Below, piece after piece: positions 20,310 through 32,300 of a DNA stretch of 64,000 bases. The stretch lies in contig CAMRHE010000012.1 of the NCBI GenBank assembly GCA_947044405.1, positions 10,474,001 through 10,538,000 on the forward strand, written 5' to 3'. The position numbers were made by a program, and so were the translations under genes. Origin of the DNA: Leptodactylus fallax (taxonomy: Eukaryota > Chordata > Amphibia > Anura > Leptodactylidae). Numbering within the stretch: position 1 is the first letter of the stretch; each line of letters starts with the position of its first letter. The notes beneath the pieces are model-generated. The model was not told the origin of the DNA, did no database searches, and saw only the letters and a list, made by a program, of their open reading frames with translations.

Positions 20310-23300
20310 CTGCAAATATAAATAATTTCTTAAATAAGTGTAAATTAGAAGTGTAAGTACTTTGCATTGATGCAATATAAGCAAATTTCTTAAATACAAA
20401 AGAAAATCATATAAAGAATTAAGACAATTGTTCTGGGGTTAAAGGGTTATCTGAGGAGACAGTTAGCATTTAATGCATATATCCTGTGTAAACACACAAT
20501 TCAATAAAATACGTTGAATACCATGGATCCCCTCGTGCCACTTCAGCCCTCATTCACATGACATGGAAAGCTAGGTCCTTTTTTTCTTGTAGTATGATGA
20601 CATGACCCCGCACCAGGTGAGGGCTGCATCTTCCCCTTGACTGAAAGCAGTCATGTGATTGGTGACATCGTGAACCAAACACTTGGGAAGCGTATGTGAC
20701 AGGGCAGTGGTGCAGAGATAGAAGAAGCATCATTGGTCTGTGTCTGCTCCAAGACCCCAAGTCTGGCCTCCACCACAGAAGCATCGTAATATGCTTCACA
20801 GACAGCAGAATAGGGTAACAGAAGTACAGAAGAATAAACTAGTTATGCATGTTATGGATATAGAGCAGTGGTTCTCAACCTTTTCAAGCAAAGAACCTCC
20901 TAGTTAAAAAACGTCCTAACCGAGCATCACCAGAGTAGCAATCACTTATAAATGACTTATTATACTTTTGTAATGGCCCCCACATGTAACATAATGGTCC
21001 TCACACCCAGTGAGGTTTATATTTCATGCTGCATTGCCATCCTTTAGAAGCACAATGAGAGTTTCAATCAGTACTGATGGAGGTGCTCATTGCACTCGGC
21101 ACCCTGGGAGCGAAGGATGAGCTGCACTCATCACACCCCACTTCCTCTCTGTTCCAGGACCTGCTGTAACGTCAGCACTTGGCATCCAGAGTAGAGAGGA
21201 AGTGGAGTTGTGAATGATGAATGCAGCTCACCACTTGCTTCTGGGTGGCAGTAATGGCATTCCTGGTTGAAGCAGTCATTGCATTTCTAAAGTAAGCATG
21301 GCGCCTGTGGCCATGTGTGGGTGATCGTCCTGAGCAGGAGGCACCTGCATGAAGTATGTAATATAGACCAATGGCTTTTCACCACAGGGTGCACCCTGGG
21401 GGACTGTGGGGCCTAGCCCCCTGGGGTATGTGTGCTGCAGGTTGAGAACCACTGATATAGACCGCACGTTAACAGTGTTAGCAAGGGTATGGGAACTTTT
21501 TTTTTTTTTTGTTAGGTGCTCGGATATTTTATACAAATATATTAATATTAAAAGGGTTTTTCCAGGATAAACTGATATTTTAATAACATATCCCCCAGGC
21601 CCCCCTCAAACTTTGTAAGTTAACTCCATTTACAAATCTTGCTCATTTTCCTCTTCAATCCGAAGGTCATGTGACTGCCTCAGGTTCACTTTTGGGAATT
21701 CCGCTGACATTGCGGGGACTCTGAGTAATCCATACATGGCCCCGCAAGGTCAGCGCAAAGGGGAACACCCATCCATCCAATAATATTTACCAGGTCTTGC
21801 AGGAAGATCCGGACCCGGGACGTCACCACTGGAAGCAGCCGCCTCTTCTTTGCTGGCCGCCTCCACGCATGAGCCTTAATAACGTAACACCAGCATGCAC
21901 AGTGCAGTGGGAGGCCGGCACACCCACAACTGTACTTATCTGCGCTTGCTTCCGGTCCACAACGTCAGTTACAAAACCAGCGCAAGGCACCTCCTGTACA
22001 ATATACAGTGGGGAAAAAGAGTATTTAGTCAGCCACCAATTGTGCAAGTTCTCCCACTTAAAAAGATGAGAGAGGCCTGTAATTGACATCATAGGTAGAC
22101 CTCAACTATGAGAGACAAAATGAGGAAACAAATCCAGAAAAGTGGGATTTTTGTGTACTCACTGTAAAATTCTTTTCTCGTTGTATTCACTGGGGGACAC
22201 AGCACCATGGGTATAGACCCCGGCCACTAGGAGGCTGACACTAGGAAAAAGCAAAAGCTGTCGGCTCCGCCCTATAGTCTATACCCTCTCACACACAGAG
22301 TGCTGAGCCAGTTTGTACCGCAGCAGTAGGAGAGAGACACCAAACAAAAAAAGGAAAACGGAACCAACAACCGCCAACATGTCCTGAACCCGAAAAGAAC
22401 CAAAAACAGCTCGGGCAGAAACAAAAAAACAAGGGTGGGATCTGTGTCCCCCAGTGAATACAACGAGAAAAGGATTTTACGGTGAGTACACAAAAATCCC
22501 ACTTTCTCGTCTACTTCACTGGGGGACACAGCACCATGGGATGTCCTAAAGCAATCCCAGAGGGCGGGGAAATAAACAGCCATGCGAACAACCTAGCGCA
22601 CAGCCGCTTGCAGAACCTTACGACCCAAACTGGCATCGGCAGAGGCCAAAGAATGAATCTGATAAAACTTTGTGAAAGTGTGGATGGAAGCCCAGGTGGC
22701 GGCCTTGCAGACCTGGGCAGCAGAAGCCTGATGCCGAACAGCCCAGGAGGCTCCAACAGCCCTCGTGGAGTGAGCCGTCACGCGGAAGGGCAGGTCCTAC
22801 CCTTAAGTCGATAGGCCTCCCTGATCGCAGACCGAATCCAGGAGGAAATGGAAGCCTTGGAAGCAGGAAAGCCCTTGCGAGGACCCTCGGGGAGGACGAA
22901 CAAGGCGTCCGATCGGCGGAAAGGGTCAGTAAGAGACAAATAGATCCTAACCGCCCGGACAACATCCAGGTAGTGAAGAGAACGTTCCCGAGGATGTTTA
23001 GGGTCCGGACAAAAGGACGGCAAGACAATGTCCTCATTGATGTGGAAAGAGGAAACCACCTTTGGCAGGAAAGACGGAGGTGGACGAAGGACAACCTTGT
23101 CCCTATGGAGAACCAGAAAGGGAGACTGCCGAGTCAGGACAGCGAGTTCAGAGACCCTGCGAATGGAAGTAATGGCCACCAAAAAAGCGACCTTCCAGGA
23201 CAGGAGCCGAAGTGGGATATCCCGCAAAGGCTCAAAGGGGGGGCCTGAAGCACCTCAAGGACAAGATTGAGATCCCATGGATCTGTGGGTGGACGATAAG

Positions 23301-26300
23301 GGGGGCACAGTGTGCCACACCCTGCAAGAAGGTCTTCACCTGAGGGCGGAAGGCCACGGTCTTCTGAAAAAGGATAGAGAGAGCAGAAACCTGCCCCTTA
23401 AGAGAAGAAAGACCAAGACCCTGATCCAGACCGGACTGGAGAAAAGCCAGGATCCTGGGAAGCGAGAAAAGGAGCGGATGATAAGCATTACCCTCACACC
23501 AGCGGACGTAGGACCTCCACGTGCGGTGGTAAATCTTGGCCGACTGAGGCTTCCGGGCCTTGAGCATAGTCTGGATAACAGGCTCCGAAAAACCACGTCG
23601 CCTCAGAACCTTGGCTTCAACAGCCATGCCGTTAAACGCAGCAGATGTAAGGCAGGGTGGAGCAGCGGGCCTTGGGACAAGAGGTCTGCCTGCAGGGGAA
23701 GGGGGCAAGGAGCATCCGCCAGTAGGAAGATAAGATCCGCGTACCAGGCCCTGCGGGGCCAATCTGGAGCCACCAAGATGGCGGGAACCCTCTCGGTCTT
23801 GAGCTTCTTGAGAACCCGAGGGAGAAGCGGAAGAGGAGGGAACAGGTACAGAAGACGGAAGTCCGACCAGGGAACCACGAGAGCGTCGACTGCAACGGCT
23901 TGAGGGTCCAAGGACCTGGCCACGTACCGGGGTAGCTTGTGGTTCAGGCGGGAGGCGAAGAGATCGACGTCGGGAGTGCCCCACCGGGAACACAACTCGA
24001 GGAATATCTCCTGATGAAGAGACCACTCGCCTGGGTCGAGTCGTTCTCGGCTTAGGTAATCCGCCGCCCAATTGTCCACGCCCGGAATGTGGACCGCAGA
24101 AAGAGCTGGAACATGCCGCTCCGCCCACCGGAGGGAGCGAGAGGCTTCCAGAAGAGCCGCCTGGCTCCTGGTGCCCCCTTGATGGTTTAGGTAGGCGACT
24201 GCGGTGGAGTTGTCGGTCTGGACTCTGACTGGACGCCCCTGGAGGAAAGAGGTCCAATGAGACAGGGCCAAGAAGATGGCCCTCAGTTCCAGCACGTTGA
24301 TCTGGAGAGAGGACTCCGCCCCGGACCACAGACCTCGAAGACCGCCCCCCAGCCTGTCAGACTCGCATCGGTGGAGACCACCTGCCAATGGAGAGGAAGG
24401 AAGGACTTTCCCCAAGAGATTCCCGGACAGGAGAGCCACCAAAGAAGCTCTCGACGAACTCGAAGAGGGAGGCGAATCATGCGGCCAAGGCTGGATGGAG
24501 ACCTGTCCCAGCGTGCCAGAATCGCCAACTGCAGAGGGCGCGAGTGAAACTGGGCAAAGGGGATGGCCTCGAAGGTCGAGACCATCATGCCCAGGACCCG
24601 CATGCAGAACCGAAGAGAGCAAGGCGAGGCCTTCCGAAGGTGGGAGACCCCGGACCGAAGGGCCAGAATTTTGGCCTCTGGAAGGAGAACCCTGCCCTGG
24701 AGTGTGTCGAGGGTCATGCCCAGGAAATCCATGCGCTGAGAAGGAACGAGACAGGACTTTTCCTCGTTGATGAGCCAGCCGAACCGGCGAAGGAGGTCTA
24801 AAGTGATCCGCAAGCTGGAAAGATTGTCCACCCTGGAAGGAGCTTTGACCAGAAGGTCGTCCAAGTAGGGGATAATGGCAACTCCTCCTGAGTGGCTACT
24901 TCTTTCCCTTCCCCTATCTCTATTAGTTCACATGGGGTGTACCATATCTTAGATGGTCCCTTCCCCATCTTGGCTGGTAGCTAATCAGCCGATGAGTCTC
25001 TCACTCCTCTAGGGCAACCTTTGAGACAATAGAGGGTCACTTATGACTACTTAGTGAGAACTCCCAGACAGACTCTTCTGTCTTCTATGAACTACTCTAC
25101 TTGTGCAAGTTCAGGAGTAGTGCTCAGGGCAATGCCTCAATTGGCTTCCACAGGCTCAACTTTCTGCCTGTGTCCCCTTACCAAAACACTCCCAAATCAC
25201 TACACGCACTTCTTCACGCGGATTCTACTAAGTCCTTCGTGCTACTACTCAGGTCCCATTCGACCTTGACCGTCCAGACACGGCTGGAGGCTAGTTTTCC
25301 AAAACAAGGACTTTTCAATCATTCTGTGCTTCTCAGTTCGGAACCTTGTCCGCAACTCTAAACTCTAGGGGTTAAGAATAGAGAACTTTTCCCCATTCTT
25401 TGCAGCCTTATATATCTTATAACACAGGTAACATGCCTTCTCAGTAGACAGGTAAGACAAAAAGCAAAGAAAACAATTTCCATATCATTTACAGGTGACA
25501 TGTCCCTTTTAGGTTCTTCCGTACTATACAATTGGCATCGAGATGTCATATAAGCATGCAGCAGCTTACCTCACTCATCGATACAGAGAATAGACACACA
25601 GGAACCTCAGATATACTAATTGGCAAGATCAAAGGCTTACCTTCACAGTACTGTTTTTATCTATCTGAGGTCCTCTGGTCCCGTCCTCAAGTCGATCGGT
25701 GAGTGGGTCGGCACTCTATCGGCTGCACATCAGACGATCTCGAGGCCCCACGTCGTTGGGCGTCAATTTCTGTCGGGGGCAAGTCCCCCTGGGATGGATG
25801 TCACCGTAATCCTAATTAAATAAATAACCAGTTTCGAGCGCTCGGGAAACAAGACGTACACAGGTATCGTGTATGAACCGTTTCTACTTTATTACGTAGT
25901 TCAATACAGTTTTAAAAGCAAGCTCAATTACATAACAGTCATGTGATCAATATACATATATGGTCTTTCCAGTTCCGTTATCACACAAATTTGTTCATTT
26001 ACCCATCACCCCAGATGTTTTCATTTTCACCTTATCTAAATGTCCTCCCAAGACTACTAGTTCTGCTGAAATCGGCAGAACTGTTGATATCTCCCCCAGA
26101 CTCCAAGTCTGTCCTTATCAACTACGCAGTCTTGTTTACAGAACATTCCACCCTCTTGTGCTTTCTGTATACTGTGATATAGAATATAGTGCAAGTTATG
26201 TTTTAACCCTTACAGCGCCATCACCTTGGTGAAGACCCGAGGGGCAGAGGCCAGCCCGAAGGGAAGAGCAACGAACTGGAAATGACGCGAACCCACCGCA

Positions 26301-29300
26301 AAACGAAGAAAACGCTGATGGCCCAGTGCAATGGGAATGTGAAGGTAAGCGTCGCGTATGTCTACGGACGAAAGAAACTCGCCCGGCTCCAGGGAAGCCA
26401 CCACCGACCTCAGGGACTCCATGCGGAACCTGCGGACACGGACGAACCTGTTGAGCCCCTTCAGATCCAGGATAGGGCGAAGACAGCCGTCCTTCTTGGG
26501 GACAGTGAACAGGTTGGAGTAGTAACCCTGGAAACGCTCTGAAGCGGGCACGGGGACGATGACTCCTTGCTGCTGGAGAATGGAGACAGCCAGAAGGAAT
26601 GCAGTCGCTCGAGCGGGGGAAGAAGGCAAAGTGGACGGAAAAAAATCTCCCGGCTGGGAGGGAGAAGAACTCTATTGAGTATCCGTTTGACACGACCTCT
26701 CGAACCCAGGCGTCGTCGTCGACGCTGGCAAGCCAAGTCTCCCGGAAGGAGAGCAAACGTCCCCCCACCCGAGAACCCCCGAGTGGGGGAAGGCCTTCAT
26801 GCCGAGGTGGGCTTGGTACCAGAAGGCCTGGAGGGCCTGGAGCGGGGCTGCCAGGCAGGTCTGGGCTTGAAAGAGGGCTTCTTGGAGCGAGAGCCCCGAG
26901 GGGAGCGACCTCCGGAGCGAGAGGAGAAGCCACGAAAGGAGCGAAGGCGCTGAGTACTCCTGGCAGAAGATAGCTGGCGCTTAGAACGCCTCTGGGGGAG
27001 GAGAGAACTTTTGCCCCCAGTGGCCTCAGAGATAAGCTTCTCAAGACCCTTACCAAAAAGCCGGCCCTGTTCTTCCCGGGAAAAAGGGAGGGCCACAACA
27101 GCTTTCTTGGAGGCGGCCTCAGCGTTCCACGAACGAGTCCAAACCGTACGGCGGATAGCCACGGCATTGGCGGCCGCCTTGGCAGAGCGGCGAGCTGCTT
27201 CCAAGAAAGCATCACACAGGTACTTGGAAGCGTTCAGGATTTGAGCAACAAGCAGTTGGTTGTCCTGGAGGGAAGCTTCATCAGAGAGGCTAGCCTGGAG
27301 CTGTTTGGCCCAGGATATGCAGGCCTTGCTGACCCAAGAGGCAGCGAAGGATGGCCGCAGAGAAGAGTCGGCCGCTGTGAAGGCCGCTTTAGCGAGAGCT
27401 TCCACCTTCCTGTCTGAGAAATCACTGAGAGAGGCGGAGTCCGCCAAAGGCAAAATGGTAGCACTAGAGAGCCTAGCAACCGCGGGGTCCACCGCGGGAG
27501 ATTCTGACCACTTAGAGACACACTGGTCCGGGAAAGGAAAGAGGACGTCTGACTTCCTAGTCGAGGACAGAGGACGGTCCGGGTGAAGCCATTGTTCCTT
27601 CAAGATGTGGTCAAACGCCCCATGGTTAGGAAAGAACAGAGGAGGGCGCCGATTGTGACGGAAGGAGGTGTCCTCTTGGGAGGCAGGGTCCGGGTCCTCT
27701 GAGATTTGTAGAGTATCTCTGACCGCACAGATGAGGTCCCGCGTAGCAGCGGATATAGCTGTGCCTTGCTGATGCTCCAAGTCGGAGTCAGAGGCGTCCC
27801 CAGGAGAAACAGATCGAGCAGGGGGAGACAGAGTTCCGCCTGTCGGAGTGGATGCGCGGGAAGAGGCCCTGCCTGGGGAGTGCCCAGGGGTAGGGGAGGA
27901 TGACCGTGACCTGTAGGAAGACTTCCTGGTCCTCTTGCGGGGACGGCTCCTGGATCTGGAACGGGAGCCATGTGAGCGCCCGGAAGGTTCCCTGGAGGCA
28001 GCCGACTGAGCGGCGATCTGGGAAGGCAGCCGTTCCAAGGTCTCCACCACAGACTGGTTAAGCCTGGCCAGGTTACCAATGGCCTGGGTGAGAGCAACCG
28101 CCCAATCCGGAGAAGGGTGACCTGGTGAGGGGCCAGAAGGCTCTTGGGCTGGCTGAGACGGGAGGCAGAGCGCGCAGATGGGCTCAGGCTGTCCACATGG
28201 TAGCTTCTTGTTACAGCGGGCACACGTATAAAACGTGGCGGCACTGGAGGGGGCCGAGATGACTCTTCACAAGAGGACATGGCAGTGCAAGGCCCAGGAA
28301 AAAAAAAAAAAAAGGGGGGGGGGGGGGGGAACCCAGGAGGAAACCTACCAGACCTGAGAAAGGTGTCTGCTAGCCGACTGCTGCAGAAAGGCTGCACAGA
28401 GAGAGATCCCCCGGTGCTGTGTCTCGCAGGCTGAGAGAGAAACACGCTGTCTGGAGAACAAGGCCCTCCCCCTGAAGTTCCCGCGCTTAGGGGCTAGAAG
28501 AAAGGCTGGACGACAGTCCAGGACAGCCCCCCGGCCAATAGAGGGGATAGGAGGAGCCCGGAGGCCATGAGCGCCCGGGTGAGAGCACGGGGAGGGGGCA
28601 GGCCTAAGTGCGGCCTAGTCCAAAGTGAAGCCTGGGGCTAAAGTAAACGCCGCGGCCGGAGCGCACTGAAACCAGCGACGCGACACCGCCGGGCGATAAA
28701 GGCCCCCATGGGAGCCATGGAAGCCCTCGGTGGCCAGAAAAAAAGGGAGGATGAGGAGACCCCCCCGAAAACGGATGCGGCGCGCCCCCCCCCCCCCGCA
28801 GGCGCCGCTCAGGAGCGCCATAGAAAGGGGCCCATTCACATAAGGGGACCCAGGGAGAAACTAACCCCTTAGATCCAGATGGCCATCCTAACCCCTGAAA
28901 GAAGAGCTGAGGAAAGGGAGTTGGAGAGGGGAAATACTCCTTTCACACTCACCTGCCTTCTATTCTTCTCATACTCACCAGTGTGGCGTCTTCAGGCGCC
29001 GCAGGGTCACCCCCTCGGTAGGACCTCGCACGTGGGAGTGGGGTCACCGGTACTCCGGCCGCTTTCGGGGTGCGGCGAATGGTGAGTGGGGACTGGGTGA
29101 CCGGCGAGGCTGCTCTTTACAGAGCGCTGCGCCCGCAGGAGGGTATGACTAGTGTGGCGTACACACTGACTACCCCCTGCACCTGAAAGAAAGGTAAAAA
29201 TAAAAACGATGCAAGACAGAAGACCTGAGTCAGGTCGTGTCTGCCTCCTATGACACTAGGTTAAAACTGGCTCAGCACTCTGTGTGTGAGAGGGTATAGA

Positions 29301-32300
29301 CTATAGGGCGGAGACGACAGCTTTTGCTTTTTCCTAGTGTCAGCCTCCTAGTGGCCGGGGTCTATACCCATGGTGCTGTGTCCCCCAGTGAAGTAGAAAT
29401 CACATTGTCTGATTTTTTAAGAATTTATTTACAAATTATGGTGGAAAATAAGTATTTGGTCACCTACAAACAAGCAAGATTTCTGGCTCTCACAGACCTG
29501 TAACTTCTTCTTTAAGAGGCCCCTCTGTCCTCCACTCATTACCTGTAGTAATAGCACCTGTTTGAAATTGTTATCAGTATAAAAGACACCTGTCCACAAC
29601 CTCAAACAGTCATATTCCAAACTCCACTATGGTGAAGACCAAAGAGCTGTGGAAGGACACCAGAAACAAAATTGTAGACCTGCACCAGGCTGGGAAGACT
29701 GAATCTTCAATAGGCAAGCAGCTTGGTATGAAGAAATCAACTGTGGGAGCATAATTAGAAAATGGAAGACACACAAGACCACTGATAATCTCCCTCGATC
29801 AGGGGCTCCACGCAAGATTTCACCCCGTGGGGTCAAAATGATCACAAGAATGGTGAGCAAAAATCCCATAACCACACGGGGGGACCTAGTGAATGACCTG
29901 CAGAAAGCTGGGACTAACGTAACAAAGACTACCGTCAGTAACACAGTATGCCGCCAGGGACTCAGATCCTGCAGTGCCAGACGTGTCCCCCTGCTTAAGC
30001 CAGTACATATCCGGACCCATCTGAAGTTTGATAGAGAGCATTTGGATGTTCCAGAAGAGTATTGGGAGAATGTCATATGGTCAGATGAAACCAAAGTAGA
30101 ACTGTTTGGTAGAAACACAACTCGTCGTGTTTGGAGGAGAGTGAATGCTGAGTTGCATCCAAAGAATACCATACCTACTGTGAAGCATGGGGGTGACAAC
30201 ATCATGCTTTGGGGCTGTTTCTCTGCAAAGGGACCAGGACGACTGATGCGTGTACATGAAAGAATGAATGGGGCCATGTATCGTGAGATTTTGAGTGCAA
30301 ACCTCCTTCCATCAGCAAGGGTACTGAAGATGAAACATGGCTGGGTCTTTCAGCATGACAATGATCCCAAGCACACCACCAGGGTAATGAAGGAGTGGCT
30401 TCGTAAGAAGCATTTCAAGGACCTGGAGTGGCCTAGCCAGTCTCCAGATCTCAACCCCATAGAAAACCTTTGGAGGGAGTTGAAAGTCTGTGTTGCCCAT
30501 CGACAGCCCCAAAACATCAGTGTTCTAGAGGAGATCTGCATGGAGGAATGGGCCAACATACTAGCAACAGTGTGTGCCAACCTTGTGAAGACTTACAGAA
30601 AACGTTTGACCTCTGTCATTGCCAACAAAGGATATATAACAAAGTATTGACATGAACTTTTGTTATTGACCAAATACTTATTTTCCACCACAATTTGCAA
30701 ATAAATTCTTTAAAAATCAGACTGTGATTTTCTGGATATGTTTTCTCACTTTGTCTCTCATAGTTGAGGTCTACCTATGATGTCAATTTACAGGCCTCTC
30801 TCATCTTTTTAAGTGGGAGAACTTGCACAATTGGTGGCTGACTAAATACTTTTTTCTCCCCACTGTACCAATTAACATCTGATAACTAAGTGTAACTCAC
30901 ATGTATATGTTTGGAGTATTTCCCAACATATACCTCCGTCGTATACCACAGGCTTTCATGTAAAATTACATTTTTTTTTTTTTTTTTTAAAGTGTACTGT
31001 TTTTTGTTAACTGGATGGTTCATGTATAAAATAGCATACTTGGCTTTTTTCTAGACAGAAAAAAGAAGCTATACTGACAGAGCCCAAAAGGATGATCTTT
31101 TTGTCTCTGTCTAGTAAAGGATAGACTATGGATACATTTGATGTATATACTGGAAGCTTTTGCAGAATATATGCCAAAAGTAAGCTGCAACCATTCTGAA
31201 GAGTACACAAAAATTAATTACATGTGAGCATAAAATGAAAATCTGGATAGTAAAAGAATAGTAAATGCAATAAATAGTAGTATGCCTACTAATATAACAT
31301 TTTGACACATAATTACCATACGATTCAGACTCTTCATACTGAAGAAATTCATCCAAAGCCAATTTTGCAGCATTTGATTTTGCTTCTTTTTTGTTCTGTC
31401 CCATTCCAGTTTTGTACTGAATTCCATCAACAATAGCACAGAATGCAAAATAGGCGCCATAAACATTTCCTTTAGACCCAAAAATAAAGAAAGCATTACA
31501 TGGCATGTAGGCAAAAATTAACCTATAACTTGCTTTACTGCAGTGAGTCACAAGTGTTATAAAGCTACTAACAATCCCATGAAAATCATACAGGAATAAA
31601 ATGTGTACAAATGCGAAATACACTTTGTAATGTACTTTATTTCGTTTTTAGATGCAGTTCTTGAAGCCAAAACCAAAAGTGAAGTAATGGTGCATCTGTA
31701 CACCACTTTCTGAGTCTGCATTTATGCGATGCTTCTTTTTACTGAAGAACTGCATGCAAGTTTTAAAAGGGATGTTACATCTCTGGGGGTTGTTTTGTTT
31801 TTTTTAAACCCTGGAGAGATAAGTATAGAGTGACTGTTGTGACCGTGGTGTAAAAACAAATAAAAAAAACCCAAAAACATCCCTTTGGAACACCTTTAAT
31901 TTCAGTAATGCCTAGCAAGTTACTATACATTTCATGGTCACTGAATCGAAAGGCAATGGTTTGCTAGTCGTTAGCATACAGGTGAAATGCATAGTAAAAA
32001 AGTGCTAGAGAAGTGGCCTTTGGCATATGTATTTTCACCCTTTTAATGATCCACACCTGGTTTTGGCTTCAAAAACCGCATCTGAAAACCTGAATGTGCA
32101 AACACACCCCGAAGAGGCTGTCTGCTGTGATTGCTGAGCTCCACTTAGTGGAGCATAGCCCAAACTATTTCCTTTCCTCACCTGTAGTTACAGTCTCTTT
32201 CAGCTCAAGTTCCATACGCTGCATCTGAACAAACTGATGTAAAGCAGATACTGGATTTAATTCACCACTTCTATACTTCATAATAAACTCTTTTGGTACT

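Larger units (their letters stand above)
24890..26214 (-). mobile_element. LTR retroelement fragment inserted in the DIRS RT
   Basis: The DIRS RT frame stops after KVMAL at 26215 and resumes near 24890 ([10 protein letters not shown]), bracketing 1.32 kb of foreign DNA. Read on the minus strand it begins with an LTR, a primer-binding-like site and an untranslated leader; it has no gag or pol frame. I found no second LTR and no clear target duplication, so it is a 5' fragment or a rearranged non-autonomous element. The left border is uncertain by about 10 bp. Confidence 0.6.
23603..26940 (-). pseudogene. DIRS reverse transcriptase and RNase H, split and frameshifted
   Basis: The N-terminal RT block lies at 26629-26215 ([52 protein letters not shown]), before an inserted LTR fragment. 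After the insertion the YLDDLLV active site appears near 24860, followed by the thumb and connection. RNase H with [23 protein letters not shown] and [17 protein letters not shown] is in frames 24864-24283 and 24622-23603, with DIRS-typical sequence ([24 protein letters not shown]) downstream. Frame changes near 26635 and 24600 and the insertion inactivate it. Confidence 0.88.
22142..29399 (-). mobile_element. DIRS-type tyrosine-recombinase retrotransposon, split by an LTR fragment
   Basis: The element has inverted termini, an internal complementary region near the left end, and on the minus strand, in order, a gag-like ORF1, a reverse transcriptase/RNase H frame and a tyrosine recombinase. 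There is no target duplication: the Tc1 sequence reads on directly from CCAGAAAA to TCACATTG. All of this fits DIRS-1 biology, with a circular intermediate integrated by the recombinase. Several frameshifts and a 1.3 kb insertion make it inactive. Confidence 0.92.
22006..30865 (+). mobile_element. Tc1-like transposon C, split by a DIRS element
   Basis: Left end CAGTGGGGAAAAAGAGTATT and right end (complement of AATACTTTTTTCTCCCCACTG) are inverted repeats, each beside a TA (22004-22005 and 30866-30867). Extended inverted similarity covers about 135 bp at each end (for example GTGCAAGTTCTCCCACTT). Tc1 sequence occupies 22006-22141 and 29400-30865; the rest is DIRS. The transposase lies in the right piece. 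Confidence 0.9.

Noticed and set aside
28615..28839. Separate gene in the GC-rich DIRS 5' region
   Set aside because: Composition-driven frame within DIRS untranslated sequence, with no motif.
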